Assembly: GCF_945859685.1 (NCBI RefSeq)
Contig: NC_079147.1
Span: 278,853,679-278,917,678 of the forward strand
Length of the DNA stretch: 64,000 nucleotides
Origin: Eupeodes corollae
Lineage: Eukaryota; Arthropoda; Insecta; Diptera; Syrphidae
Direction of reading: 5' to 3'
Of the stretch, positions 1 through 11,690 are shown piece by piece; position 1 is the first letter of the stretch, and every line of letters begins with the position of its first letter. A program made the translations under genes and the position numbers. The notes under the pieces are model-generated. The model made no database searches. It saw only the letters and a program-made list of their open reading frames with translations, and was not told where the DNA came from.

Positions 1-57
1 CTGGTTGAAAACGCTGCTTGATTGCTTGCTTTTGTGTTAGGGAATCGACAAAAATGA

Positions 58-257
58 NNNNNNNNNNNNNNNNNNNNNNNNNNNNNNNNNNNNNNNNNNN
101 NNNNNNNNNNNNNNNNNNNNNNNNNNNNNNNNNNNNNNNNNNNNNNNNNNNNNNNNNNNNNNNNNNNNNNNNNNNNNNNNNNNNNNNNNNNNNNNNNNNN
201 NNNNNNNNNNNNNNNNNNNNNNNNNNNNNNNNNNNNNNNNNNNNNNNNNNNNNNNNN
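58..257. other. Assembly gap (200 N)
   Basis: A run of exactly 200 N, the size often used for gaps of unknown length. Nothing can be said about its content. Any open frame crossing it is an artefact. Confidence 0.98.
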
Positions 258-3200
258 TGGTTAGAGGAATTCTAGATTTAACGTAAATTCTCTTACTGAA
301 TAATGTTTGGTTTTTGATAATGACCTAGTGTTTAAAAAGAACCTCATTTACTGAAATAAAGAAACTCTGTTAATTATGCTTCCACTTAAACACCTGAAGC
401 ATTTTTTTCTCTCCCTGAAAAGACAAATTCATCGCTTATTACCATTTTAATGTTACGTCTTGGTTCTGGCATAACTAAGCTATAATGTCGTAAAAATATG
501 TTATGATTATTATTATATGCTTCTATCTGCAGTCTATAGCCTATATAAATATGCCTAAGGCAGTCTCTGAAACGCAAGCTTTGCTATATATTCCATAAAA
601 CATTCATATACTTATATTTTGAAATCATCATCAGAATAAAGGTTACTGTTCTACTTTCTATACCTCTTCCAAAAGGGATGATTATAAAAGATTATTTCAA
701 AAAAAAAGTAAAAGAAAAAACAAAAAACCAAAAATACAAAAATACAAAAACCCACATTTGATATTATCATCACGCGTTTAATTTCTAAATAAATTAGTAC
801 GCGTTGAGTTTCATTTTCTACACATTACAAAAAGGATATAGTTCGCCTCTAGCATCCTATTATATTAAATATACAATTTTCTCCTGTGTTTGCTAAGACT
901 TCTCTGTTCTCTCCTGCTCCTGCAGAAGGCAGTAGAAGCTAAGGAACCAGAAGCACCAGAGCGCCATATAATAATCATCAATACCCACAGGAATTGAACA
1001 TTGCTATTTTGTATCTATGAGTATCTATCTATCTATGTGTACTTTGCAGTACAGACACTCATAAGCTAATAGCTTGGAGAATATATATTTTTGGATTGGT
1101 GGAAGAGATATCCTTTGGAATACCTAACCTATTCCTAGGTACGACTGTACATCTATGATATGGTATATAAATACTATGTAGGTATATGCCTTTGGGATGC
1201 GTTTAGCTTTTGAGTTTAAACTTTCTTTATTTTACTTCAAAAGCATTGATGGTACTTCTTTAATTTGTGAGGAACCTTTTCTTGTTCTGTTCTTTTCTTG
1301 GATCTTTTTTTATTTTGATTTTTCTCTCTTTGGTTTGAAGGTACTTTTCTTCTTGTTAAGTCAACGACTCGACTTTGAAGATGCCACACCATCACCATCA
1401 CCTCCACCACACCACCGTGCCGTACCGCCGTCGTCATCGTTGCCTCTTAGAGCTAACTTTCTTGCGGTTTTTCTAATTTTTTTTGTCTATTTTTGAAAGC
1501 AAGTAGCAAATCCCAAGCTTTGAGCATTGGGATATCATCTCCCTATGAAAATATTGAATACCCTTTGCACGTTGTAAGGAGTTCATATAAAATTCTTCTC
1601 GATTTGTAAAAAGGGGTTAAAGATGTGAAGAAGTAACTTTTTTTGATTCTTCCTTATTTTTTGTGTTTTTGAAAAGAAAAGGAGTCAGATAAATCGTGAC
1701 GGATGCCATGTGCAAACTTTCATGGGTATGATATTTCGATGGATGAAGTAAAATAAAAATATCTACAAAATGAAAAGAAACAAACAGGATCTTCTCTCAC
1801 ACTCGTTTCTTGTTCGGTGTAAATTATTTACTTAAAAGGAAACTTTTTCAATTTCGGCACATTGCTTGGCTTGACTCGGTTTGACTTGACTTGGTTTGGG
1901 TGTTAGCAAAAGACTATACCTATGTATACGTATAAGGATAAAGAAGGCGTGTGTTTCTTAGAATATATCTTTTCAAAGGAAACAGATGCGCTCAACTGTT
2001 TGTTGGCTCGTTTTTCTTGGATTGACAATAAAAAATCAAATTTGACTCGATCTTATTCACTTTGCCATCATATACGATACGACTCGAGACTATAATACGA
2101 CTTCGGATACCCCTTTCTATAGGGACTATATTCATTCAGTGTTTTGCTTCAGGGAGCAGTTTTTCATCACATCAGGAAGTTCCTAGTATTGTTCTGAGTT
2201 TTGTATAGAAAAATCAAATGAATTCGAAGAAAAAACCAAATAAAGATTTCATCAAATATAATGTAGGTAATGGTATACCGTAAAATTAATATTTATTGTT
2301 GATTGTTTTTTTTTTATTTAGCATTTTCCTTGAAGAAGTTTAACCTTACAGATAGAAGAAGTCATTTAATTTTTGAAAATATGTACATATTGCAAAAGAT
2401 AATGTGTTAAAAGCCATTAAACTTTAACTTATGGAAACATATCCGACATCAACTTGGGATAACTTCTAGAAAGTACTATGAAAAGTCGTTTCGATTTAAT
2501 TCCGGGATAAATCGCGATTTTCAAGATTAAAGAAAATATATTCAAAAAATAATGTTAATTATTCAATTTTTTAAGGTAAAACTAATTTCTTATGAATGTC
2601 ACAATTCTTCTCTCAAAAATTAAATTCAAACCTGATTTTTGGTGTTTTTATTGACCGAAGTCATTTAAGGAGCAAAGACACTATAACGGGCGTAATGTAT
2701 ATACAAAAACTAATTATGCAAAAATAAATGTTCTTGAAGGTAAACAAAATATTCAGTGTCACAAAATTCACAATTGACAAATGATTTGATTTGTATACAA
2801 CATTTTTAAATTTATTAATGGCATCCAAACAAAATACAATTTTATAGGTGACAGCTTGGTAAGTGAAAAGAATACAAAAAAGAGGCAATAAGATTCGATT
2901 TGCGTTGATTATTCTAAGAATTTAACAAAATATTAAATAAAATATTTTGTTTGCGACAAATAAAATTTAGAGTTTAGTTTAGTACTATTCTTTGTTTCAA
3001 GATTTTTAGTCCATAGCTAATTTTAACCAATTTTTTAACCATGTCATCAAAAGTTTTATTTCTTAACAAAAAAAATATTGATTGGATTTTTAAAAAAACA
3101 TGCAGCCCTATCATGAATTCCATCGTAATCGGAAATTTTAACGAATCCCGAAAAACTGTATCATGAAATCTGTTCGTAATGCAAACTTGTACGGAGTTTT

Positions 3201-3590
3201 CCATATTTTTGTTCATGATATATCTTTGTTAATATAACGATTGAATCTTGCCATTAATTCATTATGTCAAAATGTTGTAAGCAATTCTTTAAAAGTTATT
3301 TTCGACTACTTGTACATGTTGGGCGGTGACAAATCGCATGATCTTGATGGCCAGTTGATATCAACAGGGCGGGAAATTACGTGGGGAGGAAATGTCTCTT
3401 GGAATAAATATATAGTCGCTAGAGTTGTGTGGCATGTGGCACTGTCTTGTTGAAACCACATATTCTTCAAGTTGTATTCTTCAATAGCAAGCAGAATGAA
3501 AGTCGGTTAACATATGATCCTCGGATACGGACGGATTTACTGTTGACAACCTGCAAACGAATTAAGGAAAACGAACTTCGGATATGCACG
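258..3590. other. Unassigned AT-rich stretch
   Basis: No recognisable gene or element. It holds T- and A-rich runs, a trinucleotide-rich patch near 1380-1435 (CAC/CAT and CCG/GTC repeats) and a possible exon at 926-997 listed separately. Short open frames here, including those at 1197-1496 and 2661-3216, have low-complexity or AT-driven translations and match no family I recognise. It could be intron or intergenic DNA. Confidence 0.5.
926..997 (+). other. Possible terminal exon of a host gene
   Basis: A long pyrimidine-rich tract (about 899-923) ends in TGCAG at 921-925, which is a good splice-acceptor context. It is followed by 23 open codons in the first frame with a Glu/Ala/Pro-rich start (KAVEAKEPEAPERH) and then TGA at 995-997. 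The other two frames stop almost at once. No partner exon and no polyadenylation signal close by was recognised, so this is a weak prediction from splice-site appearance and open frame only. Confidence 0.2.
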
Positions 3591-3659
3591 TAGAATGTTT
3601 GGTCCGTTTAAAGACCACGTGTGGCTGAAGAATAAGCAGAGGCGCTAGACTGCTATAAA

Positions 3660-4150
3660 GCAGACATCACCGACATCCAGGAAATACGATGGGATGGGCA
3701 AAAAGAAGATGAAAACCAACAGGGCTTATTTGGATACGGCTTTTTCATTGGAGCAAGACTTAGGCAAAAAGTCTTGAGCTATAGGTGCATCAATGAGCGC
3801 CTCATGACCATACGCATCAAGGCTAAATTCGGCAACATTAGCCTGATATGCACGCCCCCACAGAAGAGAAAGACGACAACACCAAAGATATGTTCTTCGA
3901 GCTCTTAGACAAAACATATGAGCAGTGTCCTACCTACGGTATTAAAATTGTCCTGGTCGATTTTAATGCCAAGCTAGAAAGGGAATAATCGGGAAAAACA
4001 GCCTGCACGACAACACTTCCGACAACGGATTCAGGCTCATAGATTTTGCTGGGGGGTGAAACGTTATGGTAGCCATTACGCGTTTTTCACACCTTAACAT
4101 CCACAAAGGAACTTGGAGTTCTCCAGATCAATCTACTGTCAACCAGATTG
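3660..4150 (+). pseudogene. RTE endonuclease domain, frameshifted
   Basis: The endonuclease of RTE LINEs nicks target DNA to prime reverse transcription. Joining frames by eye, one reads the early motif IQEIRWDG (near 3680), NISLICT followed by a proline-rich PTEEK-like stretch, IKIVLVDFNAK (near 3940; the family usually has GDFNAK, so the Gly is changed), TSDNGFRLIDFA (near 4020) and WSSPDQSTVNQID (near 4110). The C-terminal SDH catalytic block is not found. At least three frame changes and stops interrupt it. It is a dead domain; the family assignment rests on the ordered motifs. Confidence 0.75.
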
Positions 4151-4224
4151 ATCCTACCTCGTTGTAGCCATGGTAGCACTTCGGGTCTCTAGACCCAAGG
4201 TAAAACAGGAAGGTGATGGGAGAA

Positions 4225-4619
4225 GGTACAACGTCGAACGGCTACAATAGCAAGAAATCGCCAAATCCTTTTCCGACCGAGTTACAAGTAACCTCACTCC
4301 AAGTTCTCTGGCGCCAACAAAATGAATCGCAAACCAGTTGCAACATTGGCAAGATGCAATCAGAGAAATCGCCTCTGATGTGCTGGGTTTCAAGCAGCCA
4401 CCAACAAGGTTTGATGAGGAATGTCGGCAGTCAAATGCAGCGAAACAACAGGCACGCAAAGCGGCGCTGCATAAAAGGACGAGAGCTGCTTTTGAGCAGA
4501 AGAGGCGAGAGGAACGCCGACTTCTCAGAAGGAAAAAGAGAGGGCATGAGAAGCGTGCCGTCGAAGATGTGAGAGATTTAAAAGCAGAAATGAAGTTTGA
4601 ATGTTTTATGAGCAGGTGA
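4225..4619 (+). pseudogene. RTE linker between endonuclease and RT, basic region
   Basis: This segment follows the endonuclease and corresponds to the helical linker of RTE proteins. It contains FDEECRQ near 4410, where the family often has WFDEEC, followed by a strongly Arg/Lys/Glu-rich stretch (RRKKRGHEKR near 4530-4560) and ending in a stop at 4617-4619. The same block is seen in copy C (48.6-49.06 kb) with the motif WYDDEC. The frame is shifted once, around 4338, relative to the region before it. Confidence 0.65.
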
Positions 4620-4849
4620 AACGAAATTCACAGGTACATAAAATTAAAACCGAAGGCTGCAAAGAAGAAAGTAATAACATTATAGTTTAAACGCAGTCAA
4701 TGCTGAGGATATGAAAGGACCACTTCTACATACTGTATAACGGCGACGAATAATCGAATTCCGCTGTCAGGCTGGATGAACCATTCTACATAGACGACGA
4801 AAGCCAACAATCCCGTTCTCCGTAGACGAAGTAAGGATTGCCATATCTT

Positions 4850-5337
4850 AGCTGAAGTCTAATAAAGCCGCTGGGGCGGATGGCTCGAATGCCGAGCTCT
4901 TTAAAGCAGCTGGGGGTAAGTTGGTTAGTAGCATGCACCATATGACAGCATCTACAGGCACGAGGTCAAAAAAGGTTTTAGACAAGGTGATGCGCTGTCA
5001 TGCGATTTTCTTAACATCGTGCTTAAAAGAATAGTGCAGAGCTCGCACATCAACACTAGAGGCACTACCTTTCAAAAGGTAAAAGGAGGTAGAGTCGGCA
5101 AAAATGGGTTTAACGGTTAATGAGGGCAAACGACTAAGATGGCTGGGTCACGCAGAGCGCATGGAAACCAATGCTCCGGCCCGGAAAGTCTTCGAATCCA
5201 CACCCACAGGACAGCGCAGTAGAGGAAGACCGCGGATCAGGTGGCGCGCACAAGTGGAAGGTGACCTCACCCGACTTGAAGCACGAAACTCTAGACATCT
5301 AGCTAGGGACCGAGCTACAGATTTAGTATTTGGTTGA
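4850..5337 (+). pseudogene. RTE reverse transcriptase remnants and C-terminal region
   Basis: Around 4855-4910 the text reads like the start of an RT domain (SNKAAGADGSNAELFKAAG when frames are joined). It jumps to KKGFRQGDALSC near 4970-5005, the RT motif before the active site. The YADD active-site box and following RT motifs are absent. The open frame 5104-5337 begins with a residual GLTVNEGK and continues in the C-terminal region RWLGHAERM, then GRPRIRWRAQVE, and ends in TGA at 5335-5337. That C-terminal block (R-W-x-GH ... GRP-x-x-RW) is typical of RTE proteins. Confidence 0.7.
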
Positions 5338-5380
5338 GTGAGGCCCTAGTTCACACAGGACCTTTAGTAAGTAATTAAGG

Positions 5381-6054
5381 TGTAGGTCCAAACTTAAAAT
5401 ACGCCAAAATGTACCGTAAGATAGTCCTTCTTCCTGAGAACGACGTAGAATCGACACATTTAAGTCTTTGGGCAACACTTTAACTTACATCAGCGATATT
5501 TTTAGTGGTACGACCGAAACGTTGATGTACAGGCCTTACAGTCCAGTCTTTTAAAATGTCTTTACAATTTTGCCAGTTGCTTGCTTAGTTGGACGATTAT
5601 GTAAACCATAATCTCCTCTTAAAGCACGATTTTTAGCTATGGCAGATTCACCATTTTTGTGGTAGGTATAAACAATCTGTATGCGTTTGGCGATATTTAA
5701 CCGATCCATTTTTGTAAATGTCACAATTTCAACTGAAAAAAAATTGGTTGAATAACTTTTTGAAACCTTTAAATGGATAACCCGTAAAAAAAAATAAAAA
5801 TTCTCAAGAAATGGTAATGAAATTGGTAAAAACTGGTTTTCTCTAAAAATCTCATTACCAAAAATAATTTTTGAAATCAAACTATTTAATCATATGCAAA
5901 ACTTTATTGGTAATTATTAGTTAATCTTTTATAGAAATTCAACTGACAACTTTAAATAAAAAACAAAGCTGATAAGAAATATTTTTCGACTCAAGTATTA
6001 AGAGAACAAAGAAAGAAGACTTTAAGTAATTATTGTTATTGTTATGAATATTTT
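5381..6054. other. Unassigned AT-rich stretch
   Basis: No gene was recognised. Parts of 5690-5890 resemble the A/T-rich R170 repeat in composition but could not be aligned convincingly. Confidence 0.4.
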
Positions 6055-6135
6055 GTTAGGGTGTAGGCAAGACAAATCGACAGCCGGGATAAGAAGTTGT
6101 CAGTGTGGGTCGCATGGCAGATTTTTTTAATTGCA
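6055..6135 (+). repeat. R170 repeat, terminal fragment
   Basis: This fragment carries the constant right end of the R170 family: GACAAATCGACAG near 6072, then GGGATAAGAAGTTGTCAG and GTGTGGGTCGCATGGCAG, followed by a T run. The same block closes the copies at 9.4 and 58.4 kb and opens the reverse-oriented copies at 27.95 and 40.78 kb. Confidence 0.75.
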
Positions 6136-7449
6136 ATATTACAAAACTTACTCAAACAATTTTTTGAAAGTCCTTTCGAACATCTCGATTAGAGAAAATG
6201 TAATTTTAAGACTTTCTCTAGACAATGAAGATATTTAAATGTAGGAGCACGAAAATACTCTAAATTACTTAATTCTTAGCCGTTAAGAGATCGTACTTTT
6301 TTCAAATATTATTAAAACTGTTGTAACCTACACTCAAATCTCCTTTTTTAATGTTTTCAATACTTTTTTTAACTATAGGAAATTCAAATCTTTAGTTTTT
6401 TTTTCGGATAGCCTTATAGTGTAAGAAAAATCCTCATTGTAATAATACTGAAACAATTCACATAGACAACTGATGACACTTTTTATTGGTCCTTCCCTAA
6501 ACTAAGAAATTATTTCTGCCATATGCCAATAATCATAAATTATTACAAACTTTTGTAAAGCAAAGCGATTTCCCTCGCCACTGACTGCCACCAAACAAAC
6601 AAATTAAGACAAGATTGCTATAAAGTGTTCTTTCAATAAATAAATGAAAATCGTTTCCTTTAGGGAAAAACTTTCCAACAGGTGAATAAAAGCATCTCTC
6701 TCTCACTGAATCTCTATACATGCATATTTTAAGGACCTAAGCAAAACACCTCTCGCACTCAAAAAAAAAAGAACAAGAAAATTGTCTTCGTCCTCAAACC
6801 GAGGAGATTAAGAAGAAGGAGGAGAAAATGCGTTTTCAAAGTTTGCAAATATATTACACAAACACACGTATAAATAAACTTCTTCTTCTTCTTTCGAAGT
6901 TAAAAGGTGCACTGCACTTTTTGAAATGTGTACATGTTACAATTTATGTATTTGAATGTGTGTTTGTGAGTATGTGTGTGTGTTTTTGTTTGTAGAAAAG
7001 ATAGTAATAAAAATATCATTTATCTTCTGCACTCCAACCAAAAGACATTTATCTTATTTTAAACGGCAACTGTTGCATTTGAAGGTTGGTTTTCATCTTA
7101 AAAGAGGATGCTTCTTAAAAAATTTCTTGGTTATTTGCTTAAAGTTTTTGGGGGTAAGTTTGTTTTTTTCTTAATTTTGTGGATTTAAGTTTTTTGGGTT
7201 GCTGAGAAAATATGGTAGGATGCGGTTTTCTTGATACTTTTACTACACAATAAATTAAATTAAGCAAAAAGAACGGAAAGATTACTGATGGAAATTGTGC
7301 CATAGTTAGGTTAAGTAAAGGTGGCTTCTAATGGGTAAACACATTTAGACCAATAGTTCGACCGATGTGATACCACATTTAACTTTAAATCTATTTTACT
7401 CGTTGAAAGAGTTAGAACTAGCTTTAAAGCGTTTGAGACAACAGGTGTT
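6136..7449. other. Unassigned stretch with simple repeats
   Basis: No gene was recognised. There is a CTT-rich tract near 6880-6897 and a TG-rich tract near 6953-6995. The rest is AT-rich unique-looking DNA. Confidence 0.45.
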
Positions 7450-7680
7450 GGAATTTCTTAGAACATTATTATCATTGTTATAAACGTTGGTAATAGATAC
7501 CACCTTTTCTCAGAGCCAAGAGAGGGTTTTTTTGATTTCCAAAAGTTGTGCCTGGAACAAGCTACAGTGATGTGATTAAGAAAGCAAAAGAAGAGACAGA
7601 CATTTAGTCCATCAAAGAACACTTCTCGACCAACAAAGTCATCGATTTTTGATACATCTGTATACAAATTAATTGTATCA
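7450..7680 (-). pseudogene. RNase H domain fragment of a LINE
   Basis: The frame at 7458-7667 starts with YTDVSKIDDFVGREVF, which fits the first strand of the RNase H domain carried by I/R1-type LINEs (usual form YTDGSK-x-x-x-x-VG-x-GVF). The first catalytic Asp of YTD is kept; the Gly after it is Val. The following residues, LNVCLFFCFLNH, resemble the LN-x-x-LSFRLP segment of the family, and then the similarity fades. No RT was found directly next to it. A related RNase H, better preserved, lies at 54.15-54.45 kb. Confidence 0.5.
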
Positions 7681-7832
7681 TACGTTAAAAATGACTTATT
7701 GTCTCACGGGTTGAATGGGATGGATACTTAGAAGTTCTTGTTGAATTTGGGATGAGGAGTTATGTAGTTGACTTTACTAGGTAAATATCTGCATGAATTC
7801 AAAATAATGGAGTTGCCAATATTATTAATCAT

Positions 7833-9445
7833 CCACTGTGAGGAGGCCTTAAGTTAAATGACGTTTCTCGTATTTTCAGATGCCCTTTATAGAGTCGAAA
7901 TAAAAGATTTTTAGAAAGATGTCTGTGCGTGCGTTTTTTCGTCTTCCATAGCTCAAGAACCAGAAGAGATATCGACTTCAAATAAATTTTGTTATACAGA
8001 TAATAAGGCAGAAAGATGCAGAAGGGGCTCTCAAAAAAATTGAGTGGGTGGTTTTTTTTACCATAGCAGTTTAAAAAAAAGCTGAACATTTTAGTTAACC
8101 CTAAATATCTCACAAACCAAAAACGCTAGAGACTTGAATAACATTTTATATAACATATTGTTACGTCGTACGAAACAAGCATATTTTTTGAAAAAAATTC
8201 AATCAAAGGATTTTTTAAAAATAAAAAAAACTGAAAAAAAAATTGTCACCTCGAAAAATGATTTTATCTGCTAAAATTTTGTGATAAATCGAATTGACAG
8301 TTTTTTTTTATAAAAAATGAAAACCTAAAAAACATTGCTCAAAGTTGGTTAAAATTGAATTTTGACTTAAAGAACTTTTTAAATCTTTGAGACATTGGCT
8401 TTAGAATACCTTAAATTGTTGTCAAAATCAAGTTGACAGATTACATAAAATTCAAAACCTAAAAAATAATTAACAAAAGTAGGTAAAAATTGATATATTT
8501 TCAAAACTTTGAATATTTGGCTTGAATCTAATTTTATCTAATGAAAAATATCGTTTTTAACATTATGGTAAAAAAAATTGAAAAATCGAACTGACAGTTT
8601 TTTAACAAATTTTTTTATTAGCAATAAGTAATGAAATACACTGTGATAATTTATGTTTGTCTTTTTAAATTATTAGTCTTTTGTGTTTAATGTTAATTTA
8701 TTAAATAGTTTAAAAATTTGTTTTCTTTCATTTTAAAACAAAACAATGTAAAACACAACAACAAAAAAACAACATATCATAATAAAAAAAACCCTGAAGA
8801 AGTCGTGTGTAGCGACGAAACGTTGGGAAAAAGATGAAATAAAGTTTTTTATTTGCATTTGAGATCGATTACTAAACATAAATCTACACAATTGATGTTC
8901 GACTCAAATATTTTTTCAAATTTGAGTTTATTTCTTCTAACTAATTTAAACTTACTAGAAATATTGTTTTTAACATTCGGAAAATATTTGCGAAAAATCG
9001 AATTGACAGTTTTTTTTTACAAAAAATAAGAACCGAAACAATATTTAACAAAAGTTGGTAAACATTGATTTTTGACATCAATATCTTTCCAAAGCTTTGA
9101 GATATAAGTTTCAAACTAATTTTATCTAATAAAAGATATTGTTTTGAACATTATATACAATTTTGAGAAAAATCGAGTTGAAAGTTTTTTTTTTAACAAA
9201 AAATCAAAAATAACTACATTCATAAAATTTGTATTTGTTTATATAAGAAATAAAAACTTTTAAGATATGCTACTAAAATTGGAAAAAATTATTTAACGAC
9301 AAAATATGCAAAATATTGTTATCAATTTTTAAATTTCTTAGAATAATTTAATTGATAAATATTTTAACAAAACATGAAAACCTACAAGCCAGACAAATCG
9401 ACAGACAGGATGGGAAGTTTTCAGTAGGGATCGCATTCCAACCTC
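7833..9445 (+). repeat. R170 dispersed repeat, longest copy
   Basis: This is a non-coding, very AT-rich repeat with three parts. The left part (about 7833-8160) holds GAGGAGGCCTTAAG, AAAGATGTCTGTGCGTGCG and a TGAGTGGGTGG block. The middle is a series of units marked by (A)TCGAATTGACAG followed by a T run and AAAAATAAAAACCTA. The right end is GACAAATCGACAGACAGGAT with GGGATCGCATTCCAACC. Unit marks near 8293, 8433, 8592, 9003 and 9177 give spacings of about 140-175 bp, apart from one gap caused by the insertion at 8620-8910. The left part recurs in the copies at 28.6-29.0, 34.6 and 41.5-41.8 kb. No terminal inverted repeats and no coding capacity were seen. Confidence 0.8.
8620..8910 (+). mobile_element. 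Insert in R170, possibly a Penelope-like element remnant
   Basis: About 290 bp here have no counterpart in the other R170 copies and interrupt the unit series. The insert contains CCCTGAAGAAGTCG at 8792-8805 and CGACGAAACGTTGGG at 8813-8827. A CTGANGA block, a short stem (GTCG ... CGAC) and GAAAC in this order resemble the core of the hammerhead ribozymes found in Penelope-like elements. One extra A sits between CTGAAGA and the stem. No GIY-YIG or RT sequence accompanies it. The assignment is tentative. Confidence 0.35.
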
Positions 9446-9911
9446 TTTTTTCTTATCTTAGATGAGACCAAAGTATTGATTAGCGATTTTTTGTTAAACC
9501 CATTTGAATAGCTAAAACGACATTGTCTTCGTTTTTTTTTTTTGATTATTTGAAGTGCTGTGAAATTCTTAGACCAAAATGTGCTTGAGCAGTTTTTAAG
9601 ATAATCAACTTAAGTTATGCAATAAGAGTTGACTGCAATGAATTGGAAAATAAACTGTATCTATAAGTAAGAACACTGTTCAAAAAAAATGTAATATATT
9701 TTCAAAAATCTTTGGACGCACATAAACTTGACTAAGCCATTATGATAACGCGTAATGTTGTTAATAATAACTTAGATAGAATTGACAAAGCATCAATTGA
9801 TGGAACAATAACCAAAAATATTTGGAAAATTTGAGAAAGTAGCTTATATTTTTTTGGCGTATTCATTTGACGACAACGTTAAAAATCAAAATGAGAAGCT
9901 GGTTTTGTAAT

Positions 9912-10256
9912 TCATATTTTATATTTGTACCAACTTTGTTTTTCTTTAAGCAAATCGTCTGCCCATCTTTTCTTCGGTCGTCCAATTAGTCTTCTGCTTT
10001 CTGGGGATGTCGATTTTGTTATGATTTTTGTCCATCTTTGGTTTTGTATTCTAGATATATTACCTGCCCAATTCCATTTAAGGAGTTTTGCCCGTTCAAC
10101 TACGTCCTTTAAACCAGTTCTTCGCCTTATGTCTCTATTTCCCACTCTCTGGCTAATACGTAGGTTAAGTAGTTTTCTTTCCATCTTGGTTTGGCATATT
10201 CTTATTTTGTCAAGTAAACTTGAAGTCAAGGATATAGTCTGTAACTCATACGTCAT
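9912..10256 (-). pseudogene. Family B C-terminal region
   Basis: The region downstream of RT begins with LTSSLLDKIRICQTKMERK and continues with NRDIRRRTGLKDVVERAKLL, KWNWAGNISR and GRPKKRWADDL. The block K-W-x-WAG-x-x-x-R ... GRP-x-x-RWADD is usual at the end of this class of LINE proteins. The function of the region is not known. It is open over 114 codons, longer than expected for an old copy, but it is truncated at the left edge of the element. Confidence 0.75.
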
Positions 10257-10302
10257 AACATGTAGAATAGCAGAGTCTAGTATGTATATATTGTCGTGTT
10301 TC

Positions 10303-11051
10303 TTAGATTTGATTGTAATATTTTTTCCAACTATTAGTAATGCGTCTAGAAATTTCTTTTTTCTCTTGGTTAATGAATGACTTAGTCTTTCCTAGATAAG
10401 TATAGTCTTCTTCATATTCTATGTAGTCGTTATCCAGCATTATGTCATCTTTAATATGGTTAGTCATTATCTTAGTTTTTGACTTATTGATATGAAGTCC
10501 AACTTTCTTGCATTCATTTGTCAATTCTATGAGCATATTTTGTATTTGTCCGGATGTTGTCCATATTTCGTCATGTTCTACTGAGTCAAATGCTTTACTG
10601 AAGTCAATATATAAAAGATACAAAGGTTTTTCAAATTCGTTAGTTTTTTTAATTTGTTGGTTCATTGTTTGTAGATGGACTGTTGTTGAAAACCCTTCTC
10701 GGAATCCTGCTTGTTCCCTTGGCTGATTTCTGTTTAATGTTTCCTTAATTTTTGTGTACATGACTTTGGAGAAAAGTTTATATATCATAGAATGTCATCT
10801 TTATTTCCTTTTTTGTGGATAAGCGTAATTGTAGCTTGTTTCCATTGTTTTGGAATCTGCTGTGTTATAAGTATGTCTTTAAAAATCGTGGTCAAGACTG
10901 TAGAAATTGGTTGTTTTCCATATTTGAGCATTTCTGTTACAATACCGTCATTTCCTGTACACTTATCTGTCTTTAGATCGTCAATTTCTTGTTCAATATC
11001 TGTTTTTGTAAAAAGTGTAACAGTAGTTAAGTTGGAGTAACTGTCCGCCAT
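10303..11051 (-). pseudogene. Family B reverse transcriptase, active site deleted
   Basis: Two frames make up this region. The first (10785-11051) holds DKCTGNDGIVTEMLK and, further on, IPKQWKQATITLIHKKGNK, which are RT motifs 0-1. The second (10303-10788) holds the motif REQAGFREGFSTTVHLQTM and LYIDFSKAFDSVEHDEIW, with the first catalytic Asp in YIDFSKAFD. Directly after DEIW the text continues with QNMLIELTNECKKVGLHINK, a segment that normally lies after the YADD box. About a hundred residues including RQGDPLSP and YADD are therefore missing. The end of the block, DYTYLG, is a normal downstream RT motif. Confidence 0.75.
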
Positions 11052-11690
11052 CGATATATTATCATCTTTTATTTTTTTGTCGATTTGAAGAGTTCTTCGA
11101 AAAACTTGGTAGCAGACTCATTTATATCTCTCCAATTAATAGCGTTTTTATTTTTGTTCTTAATTGATGTTATCCACTCTTTCCGTCGTCAAGAAATGAA
11201 TTTGCCTTTTTAATAGATTTTGTGTTGCTTAATATATCTTTTATCATTGTTTCGTAATAAGTGTGAATATCATTTTTCGCATCTTCTTTTATGGTTTTCC
11301 GAAGATATCTTTGTTAATTTTTTTCCTGGTCTGATAAGTTGTCCTTGTTTCGTAAGTTATCCCTTCTGGTTATCAGCTCTTTAGTGTCATCCGTTAATTT
11401 TTCAGGTTTTGGAGTAACAGTAGTCATAATTGAAACTTTCGCCGAGTTCTTTATTATCTGTTCTAATGAATCATACATATGTATTTTGAAAATGTTCGTT
11501 TATTCTTTTTGTAGTTATATAAAGTCTTATTTCTTTCTTAAGCATGTCATTATATTTTTCGATACTTTCGGTTGGTAATATTCTAGGAATTCTGAGTGTT
11601 TGTTTATTTCTTTTCAACCTATTATGGTCCACTTTTAGTTTTGCTCTTATTAGCCTATGGTCACTTTAAAATTTAAAATTATTAAAACTC

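Larger units (their letters stand above)
3600..5380 (+). mobile_element. RTE-like non-LTR retrotransposon, decayed (copy A)
   Basis: In order, the element holds an APE-type endonuclease region, the basic linker behind it, a short piece of reverse transcriptase and the C-terminal region, all on the plus strand and all broken. The protein type is the one often mislabelled 'craniofacial development protein 2-like' in insect genomes, which belongs to RTE-clade LINEs. Most of the RT, including the catalytic Asp-Asp box, is missing between about 4940 and 5100. The 3' end reads GAGGCCCTAGTTCACACAGG at about 5340 and finishes in a short TAAG-type repeat near 5366-5380. The same 3' end occurs in copy B (32.8 kb) and, in altered form, in the SINEs of this window. 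The 5' limit is approximate. Confidence 0.8.
9905..11690 (-). mobile_element. Non-LTR retrotransposon, decayed (family B, copy 1)
   Basis: The minus strand encodes, from right to left, the end of an endonuclease (DHNRLKRNKQ near 11620), the linker, an RT N-terminal half, a piece of the later RT and the C-terminal region. This is the type often annotated in insects as 'endonuclease-reverse transcriptase'; I cannot place it in a clade with certainty. Several frameshifts are present and the central RT is deleted. A 3' portion of the same family lies in the opposite orientation at 56.6-57.0 kb. Confidence 0.75.

Noticed and set aside
18..275. 85-codon open frame at the window start
   Set aside because: It is almost entirely translated from the 200-N gap.
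1197..1496. 99-codon plus-strand frame and the opposite 66-codon frame
   Set aside because: Both are shaped by T-rich and CAC/CCG repeat sequence. The translations are low-complexity, with no motif.
9925..10380. 151-codon plus-strand frame
   Set aside because: It is the antisense shadow of the family B LINE, whose minus-strand frames carry clear RT motifs.
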